Shown here piece by piece: positions 1 through 10,499 of a DNA stretch of 64,000 nt (within the stretch, counting starts at the first letter, position 1; every line of letters starts with the position of its first letter). The stretch is from positions 69,647,676 to 69,711,675 of the forward strand of contig CM043969.1 of NCBI GenBank assembly GCA_014529385.2. The letters run 5' to 3'. The translations under genes were made by a program, and so were the position numbers. The notes under the pieces were generated by a model, which did not search any database, was not told the origin of the DNA, and saw only the letters and a program-made list of their open reading frames with translations. This DNA is from Adiantum capillus-veneris. Taxonomy: Eukaryota > Streptophyta > Polypodiopsida > Polypodiales > Pteridaceae.

Positions 1-877
1 GAGTGGTCCAAAGCCCTCTCTGAACAAGGAGTGGAAGCGGCCTCGTATCTCGTACTAGATGGGGCAGTGGCATGTGTAGTGTAACTCTGTCTCAAGCTCC
101 ATGTCACACAGGGTGCATGTCCTGGCCTCTGCTGGCACTCCGTTGTATCTCCCAATCTCGATCTGCAGCTGGTGAAGATGTGCGTATCTGGCCAATAGCA
201 CACTGTATCCCATGAGACAAGTGTCCATGTATCTGGGCCTCGTCACAAAACCGTCCGCCGTAAGCTGGAGAAGATGCTCTCTATAGAAAGCCATCTTCGT
301 GCCCAGCTCCTGTGCTGGATGTACCCATGTCTTCCTGGTGTCTAGCTGAGTCAGGTCTTGGCGGATGAGCCTGATGGTCTCAGACTATGTAAGAGCCGGA
401 GAGGGTGCATCTAGTGAGTACTTGAAGGGGGGCAATCTGTCTATACTGAACCCATGTGCCTGGAACCATGACGTCATCTCCCCATACCAACATGGTGTGT
501 CTCCCTGCCTGGCTAACTGTCGAGAGGACTCATGTGCAAGGTGGGCGTATTTGTCTCTGGAAAGTTCCCACAAGCGGTGTATGAAGGAAACAGATCTGGT
601 GAGCGCCTCAACTACTAGTGGGGGGGCAGCTAGCTCTGCTTGGATAATGGCACGTGGTACTGAAGCCTTGGCTCTAATGAGCTGCGAGATCATAGAGATC
701 AATCGCTTCTCCATGTCCCCCATCCATGAGTGCGACCTGTTCTCCCGTGATAATCCAATGAAGGCCCCCATATCTCAGCTCCATAGAGCAATGCAGAAGC
801 CACCAGAGTGTCAAAGAGCCAGAGCTTCGTCTGAGGCTCCTGAAACTGAACGTGTGAACACATCCTCTCCAGTCTCC

Positions 878-880
<3 letters not shown>
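1..880 (-). pseudogene. LINE copy C, 5'-truncated non-LTR retrotransposon fragment (RT C-terminal part and zf-RVT)
   Basis: Read on the minus strand, this is the distal part of a LINE ORF2. It starts near 880 in the region after the RT fingers/palm and continues into a zf-RVT-like zinc-binding domain near 55-294, where Cys/His pairs (CTLCDMELETELHYTCHC) are visible. It matches copies B (8.4-9.9 kb), D (1.3-2.6 kb) and A (10.5-11.6 kb) along its length. Stops and frameshifts break the frame, so it is dead. The window edge cuts its 3' end. Its 5' truncation point abuts the GA tract at 881-972 exactly. The LINE assignment is firm; the clade (L1-like versus another APE-endonuclease clade) is not settled. 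Confidence 0.85.

Positions 881-972
<92 letters not shown>
881..972. repeat. (GA)n microsatellite, 3' tail of LINE copy D
   Basis: About 46 uninterrupted GA units. On the minus strand it reads (CT)n and directly follows the 3' end of LINE copy D. The same junction recurs at 2641-2733, so it looks like the element's own simple-repeat tail, not a chance microsatellite. The long Arg-Glu open frame across it is an artefact of the repeat. Confidence 0.9.
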
Positions 973-975
<3 letters not shown>

Positions 976-2639
976 GAAATGAATTGATATATTAACGTCT
1001 ATAAAAGGCCAAAATGACCTATGAGACTAAACTGATTAGTCTAGTACCAAGTCTGGGTACAAACAAAGAAAAATAGAAACTAGAAACTGAGATAGGAGTG
1101 CTACCGACTCCTATGGGTGGCTTGTAAGCTGAGCAATGGTATCATGCCACAAAGGTACAAAGTGGGGATAAGTATCACCATGATACAATATAGCAGTAGC
1201 ATGAAGCCTATCCTGATCGACACTTTGGGTGTTGTGCTAGAATCCTCTGAATCCTCTACCGCAATCTCCGTCGGTGTTGCGCGGCTCCCCTCCTCAATCA
1301 TGGTCGTCTCGATCTCCCCAACTCTATAGCTCGGTCAATGAGAGTACCACTGGTGTGTATCTCAAGTAGAAATAATCCGAGACATCTCTGATCCTGATAT
1401 TTCATGACTCTATCTAACGAGTCAAAACCATCTCTGGATAAACAGTGAAAGCGTCCCCGAATCTCATAGTAGACTGCGCGATGACGTATGAAGTGAAACT
1501 CTGTCTCTGGCTCTGCATGGCATAACTGACATATCCTCCTGTCCGTTGGTATGCCTCTGAATCTACCTGTCTCAATCCCAAGCTGGTGTGAAGATGTGCG
1601 TATCTGGCCTATGGCACATCGTAACCCATGAGATAGATGTCTGCCCATGTAGCTGGGCCATGTGACAAATCCGTTTGTCGTGAGTTGGAGAAGATGCTCT
1701 CTATAGAAAGCCCTCTTCGTACCCAATTCCCGTGATGGCTCTATCCATGTCCTCCTGGTATTAAGCTGGATAAGATCCTGCCGAATGAGTCTAGTAATCT
1801 CCATTGTGTAAGAGCCAAAGAGTGTGCATCAGGAGAATACTGGAAAGGGGGCCAGCCTGTCCATACTGAAACCATGCCTGTGAAACCATGAGCTCATCTG
1901 TCCATACCAGCATGATGTATCTCCTTGTAATGCCAGCTGTCTGGATGACTCAAGAGCAAGCCTAGCATATCTGTCCCTGGTTGTGTCCCATAAGCTGTGT
2001 ACAAATGATACTGATCTAGTAAGTGCTTCAATCTCCATAGGTGGGGCAGCCAGCTCCGCTCGTATGATGTCATGTGGAACTGAGGTCTTGGCTCTAATCA
2101 GCCTAGAGATCATAGATACCAAGGGCCTCTCCATATTACTCCATCCAGCACTGTCAACAAATGGTCCTTAAACCTAAACCCCGTAGTGCATAGCTGAAGC
2201 GACCAAAGTGTCGAAGAGCCAGAGCTTCGTTCGAGGTTCCTGGAACTGAACCTGCAAACAAATCCTCTCTAAACCCCCTAGGGCTGCATAGGCACGAGTC
2301 AATCTAGTGTCTGCTGCCACTTTCAGTGTGAACCTCGGTCCACTAAAGACCACCCCAAGATATGTGTATGCATCAGTGTACTCCATATTGTCCTGACCAT
2401 ATGTGAATGTAGGTGCTGATCTCCTGACCCACTTGGCGTGGTATTAAATACCATTATCTTGGTTTTACCAAGGTTGATAGACAATCCACTATCCCCTGCA
2501 AAACTATGCAATGCGTCCAAATGTCTCTACATACCCTCTGGTGAGTCTGATATCAACACGACATCGTCAGCATACAATAAAAGAGGGATCCATGTCACTG
2601 CAAGCTGAGCACCTCTATCTCCTCCTCTGTCAATATAAT

Positions 2640-2640
<1 letters not shown>
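973..2640 (-). pseudogene. LINE copy D, 5'-truncated, with 3' UTR and (CT)n tail
   Basis: Minus-strand LINE fragment. From 2640 downward it encodes the RT palm with the YADD active-site box (about 2560-2570), the stretch after it (LGKTKIMVFNTTP near 2460), the thumb/connection region and a zf-RVT domain (cysteines near 1530-1500, CQLCHAEPETEF). A noncoding 3' region follows and ends at 973 in ATGAAATG next to the GA tract. Several stops and frameshifts make it non-functional. Its 5' end is truncated inside the RT, exactly at the 2641-2733 GA tract. Confidence 0.85.

Positions 2641-2733
<93 letters not shown>
2641..2733. repeat. (GA)n microsatellite, 3' tail of LINE copy B
   Basis: About 46 GA units between the truncated 5' end of LINE copy D and the 3' end of LINE copy B. 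The 50 bases after it (ATGAAATG, ATATTAACGTCT, AAAAGGCCAA, ATGACCT) match those after the first GA tract, so the tract travels with the element. Confidence 0.9.
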
Positions 2734-2736
<3 letters not shown>

Positions 2737-3182
2737 AATGTTATATTAACGTCTTCAAAAGGCCAACATGACCTTTGAGATCAGAGCGTTACAATGTGGT
2801 GGATCTGATACAAAGTCAGAGTAGCAAAATGAAATGAAATGAAATGACAAAAGGATGAGATATCAATACTATGAAATCCTAAGCTTGTAGGTGTGAAATA
2901 AGCAGCTAGCCAAGATAGCTAAACCACAAGTCACAAGAGATCCAACATTGGTCGCTGGCGGATCTCATCAATCTCTTCCATGGTGAGCAGTCTGACCGGG
3001 CATTGTGCACGTCGAGCCAAAGTGATCCGGATCCTTTGATGTAGCCTCCGTCGATGCTGTGTAGTCTTCCCCATTCGTAGGTGTTTGGATCTCCCCAATT
3101 CAGTCGCTCGGTTGATAAGTGTGCCTTTGGTGTGAGACAACAAGATCTGCTGTGGTAGTAGCTCCTCCAGGTGTCCAGTGTC
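2734..3182 (-). pseudogene. LINE copy B, 3' end (part cut off by the copia insertion)
   Basis: Minus-strand 3' UTR and last coding part of a LINE whose RT lies at 8398-9940, beyond the copia element. The segment at 2931-3143 matches the end of copy A at 10.52-10.72 kb. Position 3182 joins 8403 in register with uninterrupted copy A (10.66-10.76 kb), so the two parts were one element before the copia inserted. The 5 bp at 3178-3182 (GTGTC) are the left target duplication. Confidence 0.8.
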
Positions 3183-3467
3183 TGTTGGGTTAAGGCCTAA
3201 ATAACCCCTTTTTGTACATTTTTATACTTTGTCCAGGTTCAATATGAACCTGGACACATTTTTTAAAGGTCACTTATAATAAAAGTGGGAAAACCCAAAA
3301 CTCAATTATTGAGTTTTTCCAAAAAACGTGAGCTCTCTCTCTCTCTCTCTCTCCCTCTTCGTTCTGCTAGCGCTTCCCTTCTGCAGCACAATGTCTCCAT
3401 TTCAAGCCTCAAGGCTTGCACATCTTCGCGTGCTCTATCACTTGCACACACCGTCGCGCGCTCATCA
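3183..3467 (+). repeat. Ty1-copia 5' LTR
   Basis: 285 bp starting TGTTGGG and ending CTCATCA. Starts TG and ends CA as usual. It contains a short CT microsatellite (about 3332-3353) that is shorter in the right copy, which explains most of the length difference (285 versus 279 bp). Confidence 0.93.
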
Positions 3468-3469
3468 AC

Positions 3470-3481
3470 TGGTATCAGAGC
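3470..3481 (+). promoter_or_regulatory. Primer binding site, initiator-Met tRNA type
   Basis: TGGTATCAGAGC lies 2 bases after the 5' LTR. It is the usual plant copia sequence complementary to the 3' end of initiator methionine tRNA. Confidence 0.9.
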
Positions 3482-3983
3482 CAAATTAGGGTTTCAGAAG
3501 CTTTGCGCAGGTGGCTGGACAGCAGGCAAAAGACTTCTCTCGCGTCAAATTTCCGCTTTCATCGCGAAGCCCCTTGCTTCCGGTGTCACCTAGGGTGATT
3601 AGGGTTCCCAAAACAGCCTAAAACAGGCTGAAATTAGGTCAAAGCAGGTAAAAACCAAAAAATTACAGGTCAAAACAGCAAAATGCAGGTGTTCTAAATC
3701 GATTCCCGTGAATGCCCCTTGCTTTTCCCACTCAAAATAGGTCCATTTGATGCAAATTGATGCGCCAAAACAGTAAATTTGCAGAAAATTCAGAATTGGA
3801 CTGTTTTTATGTACACAAATTGAGGTTTATGTACGCTTTTTGTGGGTTTATGCAAGTATGCATTGGGATACTTGTTAGTTGTTGAAATTTTCAGCACATT
3901 GTATGCAACGTGCGGTACATTGTGATCATTGGAAATTTTCAGATTTTGTGTAGACACTTTGTGCTGCATTTTTATCCGTGCAA

Positions 3984-5490
3984 ATGGCCTCTACTTCCTC
4001 GTCGTCTGATGCCAAGAGCTTGATGGAAATCAAGTGATTTGACGGAACAGGTTTCGACCTATGGCAGGACAGGATGCAGGGGATTTTGTTCCCCAAGGAT
4101 TGTGAGGACGCCCTTTTTGCCGTAAAGCCTGTGGATATGCCGGATGAGGATTGGGCCAAGCTCAACAAGAGGGCAAAGGCCTACATCAAAATGGCTGTGT
4201 GACCGATGACATTCTGGTGGACATAAAGGGCTTGGACAATGCACATGGAATTTGGCATAAGTTGAAGGCACTTATGAGAATGCCACCCCTGTGAATCAGG
4301 TGCATTTGATGCGCAAACTGGTGAACATGATGCTTGACGAAGCCAAGTCGGCTTCTGAGCACTTAAATGCTTTTACCAGTGTTATGAGTCAGCTACAGGA
4401 TACTAAGCTTCAACCTTTTGATGACAAGTTGAAACCCATATTTTTGTTGATGACTTTGCCAGACTCTTGGGAAACACTTGTGGTTTCTTTGAGTAATAGC
4501 CCCAACCTCACATATGATGGAGTGCGAGGCTCCATCTTAAATGAGGAAATTAGACGCAAGTCTAGTGGTGGGGAAGGTGGTAGTTCTGCTTACAATGCGA
4601 GAGGCAGAAGTCAAAAGCAAAATACAGGTACCAAGACTCAAAACAGGAGCAAAAGCAAGTCTAGGGATAAGGATGTGACTTGTTATCAGTGTGGCAGAAA
4701 AGGCCATAAGAAGCCAGATTGCAGGTATTTCAAGAAAGAGCAGGAAAGAAAGAAGGAATCACAGGAGAAGAAGAAGACAGAGGATAAGAAAGGGGAAAAA
4801 TCAGCAAGTACCTCCTCCAAGGATTCGGAGACTGTCAATGTATCCTCTAGTGTGGTTATCACAGAGTTATCCGACAGTGAAGAGATCTTGGTTGCAGCTT
4901 CATGCCCCTCAGATTTTGTTGTAGCAAATGCAGAAGATATGCTTATCTCACGTAGAGATGTCATCGATGCATTGCTAAGTGCAAATGATGGCCTTATACA
5001 GTCTTGGATAGTAGACTCGGGTGCCTCATTTCATGTGACTCCATTTGTGGAGTGTTTTGCTTCTTATCATGGAGGCAAGTATAGCAAGGTTTACCTTGGG
5101 GATAACCATGCTTGTGACATTGAAGGAATGGGCACTGTGCACTTGGCATTAAACAATGGCCAAGAGTTTATGCTTAAAGATGTCAGGTATGTACCAGGCA
5201 TCAAGAAGAGTCTATTGTCTGTTGGCCAGATGGATGCACAGGGTTATACAACCATTTTTGTTGGGGGTTCATGGAAGTTGCTTAAGGGATCAATGCTCAT
5301 TGTCAAGAGATGCAAGAGTGGTACATTGTACTATTTACATGGCAAAGCTTTGCCTGGCAAGTTTCGTGCAATGGCTGAAGTTGCTTCTCATTTGGAGTTG
5401 TGGCACAAAAGACTTGGCCATATGAGCCAGAAGGGACTTGATGTGCTCTCCTCTTTGAAGAGGGTTGATGTAAAGGGCACACCAAGTTAG
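3984..5490 (+). pseudogene. copia gag and protease, interrupted
   Basis: The probable start is the ATG at 3984 (MASTSSSSD), but a TGA at 4035-4037 and a frameshift near 4200 separate it from the main open stretch at 4291-5490. That stretch has a UBN2-type gag domain, a CCHC zinc knuckle (CYQCGRKGHKKPDC, about 4681-4722), a Lys/Glu-rich linker, and the aspartic protease active site in WIVDSGASFH (about 5008-5037). The gag-pre-integrase motif (LWHKRLGHMS) follows at about 5400. A TAG at 5488-5490 plus a frameshift disconnects it from the integrase. Confidence 0.9.
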
Positions 5491-6938
5491 ATTTTTGTAA
5501 TGACTGTTTGTATGGTAAACAAAAGAAGTCTTCTTATTATTCTGGTTTCTCGCGCAAAGCCAATGCTCTTGATTTAATTCACTCTGATGTATGTTCAATG
5601 CCTGTTAAGTCTTTTGGTGGTGCATTATACTTTGTTACATTCATTGATGATTGCACTAGGAAAGGATGGGCATATTTGTTAAAGAATAAAAGTGAGACAT
5701 TTAATGCATTCAAGAGGTTTCATGCTTTTGTGAGCACGCAAAAGGGTAGTAAGCTTAAATGTCTGAGATCTGACAATGGGGGGGAGTACACATCTGCTGA
5801 ATTTCAGCGTTATTGCAAAGAATATGGGATTAAAAGGGATTTGACAGCCCCTTATAATCCATCTTCTAATGGTGTGGTTGAGAGGTATAACCGTACTTTA
5901 TGTGAGAGAGTGCGTTGCATGTTGTCCATGGCTAATCTCCCTCATGGGTTTTGGGGAGAGGCTTTGAAAACTGCAGTTCATGTATGCAATCGCTCTCCTA
6001 ATAGTACGCTGAAAAATGACATTCCAGAGGAGGTTTGGTCTGGCAAACCTGCCTCTTATGATCATTTGAGAGTATTTGGCTGCGAGGCTTTTGCCCATGT
6101 TCGTAATGACTTGAGGACAAAGCTAGATGCCAAGTCCATCCAAGGACTCTTCCTAGGTTATGGGAAAGAGGGTGAAATGGGCTACAGGATATGGTTGCCT
6201 CAGTTTAAGAGGGTAGTACGCAGCCGAGATGTAGTGTTCAATGAGGCTAAATTGCTGAAAAATGCTACATCTTGTGAAATTGACAAGAAATCGGTCAAAT
6301 TTCAGCATCTCTTGCCACCTATTGATGTTGAAAAAGAGCCTCAAGATGCATTACCGCAAGTTGAAATTGATAATCAGCCGGTTAACCTTGAGCCAAAAGA
6401 GGTAGGACATGATTTAGATACTCCAAATGAGGATGGACAGCCACCTGTCATGGCTGAAAATGATTTTCAGCAGCATGAGCATGCTGAAAAAGAGTTGCCT
6501 CCCGATGTAGAATCTGTGCCTGAGAATGTAGATCATTGGGTATGCAGGTCTACTCGTGTCAGAAGGTTGATACAGCGTTTTGAGCCCTCTTTGCATCATG
6601 TTATATTGACAGATGAGAGAGAGCCTCTTACGTATAAAGAGGCAAAGACATGTGAGTCAAGCAGTAAGTGGGAGCTTGCAATGCAAGAGGAAATGAAATC
6701 CTTGTATGCAAATGATACTTGGGATCTTGTGCCATTGCCTAAAGGGAGAAAGGCACAGAAAGAAGGAATTGATTTTCAAGAAATATTTTCTCCCGTTGTA
6801 AAGCTTACAACTTTACGTGTCCTTTTTGCTCTCGTTGTGGTGCTTGATTTGGAATTGAATCAAATGGATGTAAAGACAACGTTTTTGCACGGTGGCATTG
6901 AAGAGGACATATACATGAAACAACCTGAAGGTTTGTAG
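5491..6938 (+). pseudogene. copia integrase and start of RT, with RT deletion
   Basis: The HHCC zinc finger is split by the frameshift at about 5490: His residues lie upstream and CNDC just downstream. The DDE residues are present: D in IHSDVC, D in RSDNGGEYTS, E in SNGVVERYNR. The integrase C-terminus follows (VFGCEAFAHV, GLFLGYGKEG). The RT starts near 6650 with KWELAMQEEMKSL and NDTWDLVPLP, then jumps from KGRKA to QKEGIDFQEIFSPVVK (about 6755). The residues that family members normally have between these motifs are missing without loss of frame. A TAG at 6936-6938 ends this stretch. Confidence 0.9.
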
Positions 6939-8090
6939 TTCCTACATGTGAGGAACTTGTATGCAAACTGGAAAGGGCTTTGTATGGTTTGAGACAATCA
7001 TCACGGCAGTGGTATAAGAAGTTTGACACTTTTATACTGTCTCAAGGCTTTAAACGCAGCCATGCAGATCATTGTTTTTATACGAAAAGGGATGAAGATG
7101 GTAGTCCCATCATACTTGTTCTCTATGTTGATGACATGCTGCTTGCCGAGAAACATAAGACTAGTCTCGATGCTCTAAAACGTAAGCTAAATTCAACATT
7201 TTCTATGAAGGATTTGTGTGATGCAGAGCATATTTTGGGCATGCGTATTAAAAGAGATAGAAAGCTGAAATTGTTGTTTTTATCTCAAGAAAGGTACATT
7301 GCAAAAGTACTTGATAGGTTTAATATGGCTGATGCTAAGCCTCTTGGAGTACCTTTACGTCCATACACTAAGCTTAGCAAAGCAAATTGCCCAAAGGATG
7401 AGGTAACATTGAAAGCAATGAAGGGAATCCCTTATGCATCAGCTTGTGGTTCTCTTATGTATGCTATGGTTGCCACTCGTCCCGACATTGCTTATGTAGT
7501 GGGAGTTGTTAGTCGATACATGTCGAATCCTAGCAAAGCGCATTGGGAAGCTGTCAAATGCATTCTGAGATATTTGAAAGGTACCCAATCAAAGTGTATC
7601 TGTTATGGCAAAAGTGACTTAAAGTTGCAGGGATATTGTGATGCAGACATGGCAGGTGACATGGATACCAGGAAATCTACCAGTGGATATGTATTTGCCA
7701 TTGCTGGTGGTGCAGTCTCTTGGTGTTCTAGGTTACAGAAAATTGTGGCATTGAGTACTACTGAGGTTGAATATATTTCAGCCATAGAGGCTTCAAAAGA
7801 GGCCATTTGGTTGGGCAGACTTGCAAAAGAACTTGGCATGCTTGCTCATACACCCGTGTTGGGTTGTGATAGCCAGAGTGCTGTCTATTTAGCCAAAAAT
7901 GCCATGTTTCATGCGCTTACCAAACACATAGATATGCGGTACCACTTCATACGACAGGTATTGGAGGATGGTCTAGTCAGCTTGACTAAGATCCATACAT
8001 AGGATAACCCTGCAGATGTTCTCACCAAGAGTCTTGCTAAGGCTCAACATGAGCATTGCATACAACTGGTGGGAGTTGGTTAAGTTAAAG
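6939..8090 (+). pseudogene. copia RT C-terminal part and RNase H
   Basis: In a new frame after the break at 6938, the protein continues with ALYGLRQSSRQWYKK, the polymerase active site LYVDDMLL (about 7120-7145) and the usual copia thumb (ILGMRIKRD, YASACGSLMYAM, TRPDIAY). RNase H motifs follow: GYCDADMAGD, STSGYVF, STTEVEYIS, DSQSAVYLAKN. A TAG at 8000-8002 sits inside the conserved tail, just before DNPADVLTK, which then reads on to about 8083. The catalytic residues look intact; the frame does not. Confidence 0.9.
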
Positions 8091-8118
8091 GCGTCATTTA
8101 TGCCTTTAAGTGGGAGGT

Positions 8119-8397
8119 TGTTGGGTTAAAGGCCTAAATAACCCCTTTTTGTACATTTTTATACTTTGTCCAGGTTCATATGAACCTGGACACATTTTTT
8201 AAAGGTCACTTATAATAAAAGTGGGAAAACCCAAAACTCAATTATTGAGTTTTTCCCAAAAACGTGAGCTCTCTCTCTCTCTTCCTCTTCGTTCAGCTAG
8301 CGCTTCCCTTCTGCAGCACAGTGCCTCCGCTTCAAGCCTCAAGGCCTGCACATCTTCGCGTGATCTATCACTTGCACACACCATCGCGCGCTCATCA
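8119..8397 (+). repeat. Ty1-copia 3' LTR
   Basis: 279 bp, TGTTGGG to CTCATCA, differing from the 5' LTR at only a few positions and in CT-tract length. A purine-rich tract lies immediately upstream. Confidence 0.93.
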
Positions 8398-9940
8398 GTG
8401 TTTGCTCTAAAGAAGTCTGTGATGTATCTCTGAGACTGGCTGTCCTCTCCTCTCAGCAGGCTCTCTCTGTGTCTATGCAGCTCGAGCAGAAACAAACCAA
8501 GAAATCTTTGATCCTCGTACCTCATGACTTTGAGGAGTGGTCCAAAGCCCTCTCTGAACAAGCAGTGGAAGCGGCCTCGTATCTCGTAGTAGACGGGGCA
8601 GTGGCATGTGTAGTGTAACTCTATCTCAGGCTCCATGTCACATAGGGGGCATGTCCTCGCCTCTGCTGGTACTCCGTTGTTCCCAGTCTCGATCCGCAGC
8701 TGGTGTGACGATGTGTGTATCTGGCCAATAGCGCACCGTATTCCGTGAGACAGGTGGGTGTCCATGTATCTGGGCCTCATCACAAAACCGTCCGCTATAA
8801 GCTAGAGAAGATGTTCTCTGTAGAAAGCCATCATCGTGCCCAACTGTTGTGTTGGCTGTATCCATGTCCTCCTAGTGTCTAGCTGAATCAAGTCTTGGCG
8901 GATGAGCCTGGTGATCTCGGACTGTGTAAGAGTCATGGAGGGTGCGTCTAGTGAGTACTGGAAGGGGGGCAATCTGTCTGTACTGAACCCATGCGGCTAG
9001 AATCATGATGTCATCTCCCCATACCAACATGCCGTATCTCCCTGCATGGCTAACTTTCGAGAGGACTCAAATGCAAGGCGGGTGTGTCCGTCTCTGGGAA
9101 GTTCCCACATGTGGTGTATGAAGGAGATAGATCTAGTGAGCGCCTCAACTACTAGTGGGGGGGCAGCTAGCTCTGCTCGGATAATGGCACGTGGTACTGA
9201 GGCCTTGGCTCTATTGAGCCGTGAGATCATGGAGACTAGGGGCTTCTCCATGTCCCCCCATCCATCAGTGCGACCTGTCCTCCCGTGATGATCCAATGAA
9301 GGCCCCCATATCTCAGCTCCATAGAGCAATACAGAAGCCACTAGCGTGTCAAAGAGGCAGAGCTTCGTCCGAGGCTCCTGAAACTGAGCCTGTGAACACA
9401 TCCTCTCCAATCTACCCAATGGTGAATGGGCTTTGGTCAATCTAGTCTTTGCTGCTCTCCTTAACAAGAATGCTGGTCCACTAAAAACCACTCCAAGGTA
9501 AGTGTAAGCATCTGTATACTCCACCTTCTCTTGGGCAAATGTGAATGCGGGCGCTGAGCTCGTGATCCACTATGGGGTGGTATTAAATATCATGACCTTG
9601 GTTTTTCCAAGGTTGACAGACAAGCCACTTTCATGGGCAAACCTATGCAAAGCATCCAAATGACGTTGCATCCCTTCCGGAGAGTCGGAGATCAACACAA
9701 TATCATCAGCGTATAACAATAGCGGGATCCATGTCCCTGCCAGCGGTGCACCTCTATCCCCATCTCTCTCAATGTAGTCAAAAACCTCATCCACATACAT
9801 ACCAAATAGAGTAGGAGAGAGCGAGCAGCCCTGCTTCACCCCAATAGTGGAGTGAACTGGTGTAGAAAGACCCTCTGAAGTGCGTACATGCCCTAATACT
9901 GATCTATACAATGCCATGACCCCCCAAAATAGCTCTGTGA
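8398..9940 (-). pseudogene. LINE copy B, RT and zf-RVT domains
   Basis: Minus strand. The RT begins near 9940, and GVKQGCSLSPTLFGMY (about 9840) is the conserved palm motif. The active site LLYADDIVLIS lies near 9700-9730, then LGKTKVMIFNTTP near 9590. The thumb follows at 9003-9524 (EPRTKLCLFDTLVAS). The zf-RVT domain is near 8640-8690 (CPLCDMEPEIELHYTCHC). Frameshifts at about 9560 and 8990 and an unusual insert near 8700 disable it. The 5' end is truncated near 9940, losing the endonuclease. Its 3' end is at 2734-3182. Confidence 0.87.
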
Positions 9941-9944
9941 CACA

Positions 9945-10495
9945 GTTAGTACAGTTGGCCGAGGTTGGTTCACACTGGACTGGACGGACTCTCTTGGCTG
10001 GGCAGTGACACATGCAAGGGGATACGGACGGTGGTCTAGTGGACATCGTGGTCAGGTCACCACCACTCACTTACCACTCAGTTGGGGATAGATTTAGATG
10101 GCTGACATTGCTGAGTCGTTGGTGGCTCTTTATAATTGTACATATGAGTAGCAGCTATTGGGTCATCTGATTATCTTGGAGATATATGGTCCAACGTTGA
10201 TGTCTAGAGCGGTGAGTCTATACACACAACACTGCTTCACCATCCCTGCACATCTGAGCCTCGACACCCCATTGTACCTGTGAACTGTGTGCTGCCACGC
10301 CAGAGTCTGTATCAGTTCTTTGAGATAGTCGAGTCATATGTTGTGGTCTATTGTTGTGTCTCGGTGAGCTGATTTGTTGTCTATTTGTTCCTTTGTTTCA
10401 GTCTGTTTTGAGTGAGATTATCACGCACATTGCACTGAGGAGCACCCACTATAGGGAGAACGACAAACTATCCGCGCTACAAAAAGACTAGAACA
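9945..10495. other. Unassigned segment between LINE copies
   Basis: About 550 bp with no recognisable reading frame, terminal repeat or RNA gene, between the truncated 5' end of copy B and the 3' end of copy A. There is no GA tract here, so this junction differs from the other two LINE junctions. It may be older flanking DNA or the LTR of an unrecognised element. Confidence 0.4.
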
Positions 10496-10499
10496 AAAA

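Larger units (their letters stand above)
3183..8397 (+). mobile_element. Ty1-copia LTR retrotransposon, full length but coding-defective
   Basis: Two near-identical LTRs (3183-3467 and 8119-8397) flank gag-pol in the order gag, protease, integrase, RT, RNase H, which is the Ty1-copia order. A primer binding site follows the left LTR, and a purine-rich tract (AAGTGGGAGG, about 8108-8117) precedes the right LTR. Flanking pentamers GTGTC (3178-3182) and GTGTT (8398-8402) are a target duplication with one mismatch. The insertion splits LINE copy B. High LTR identity suggests recent insertion, yet the coding region has stops, frameshifts and an RT deletion. It may therefore have been mobilised in trans. 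Confidence 0.95.

Noticed and set aside
864-982. Long Arg-Glu open frame across a GA tract (also at 26.03-26.31 kb and 42.46-42.71 kb)
   Set aside because: Dinucleotide repeats are open in several frames. There is no other coding evidence.
3285-3593. Open frame starting in the copia LTR
   Set aside because: It crosses the LTR boundary and PBS, and matches the LTR repeat at 8221. It is not a gene.
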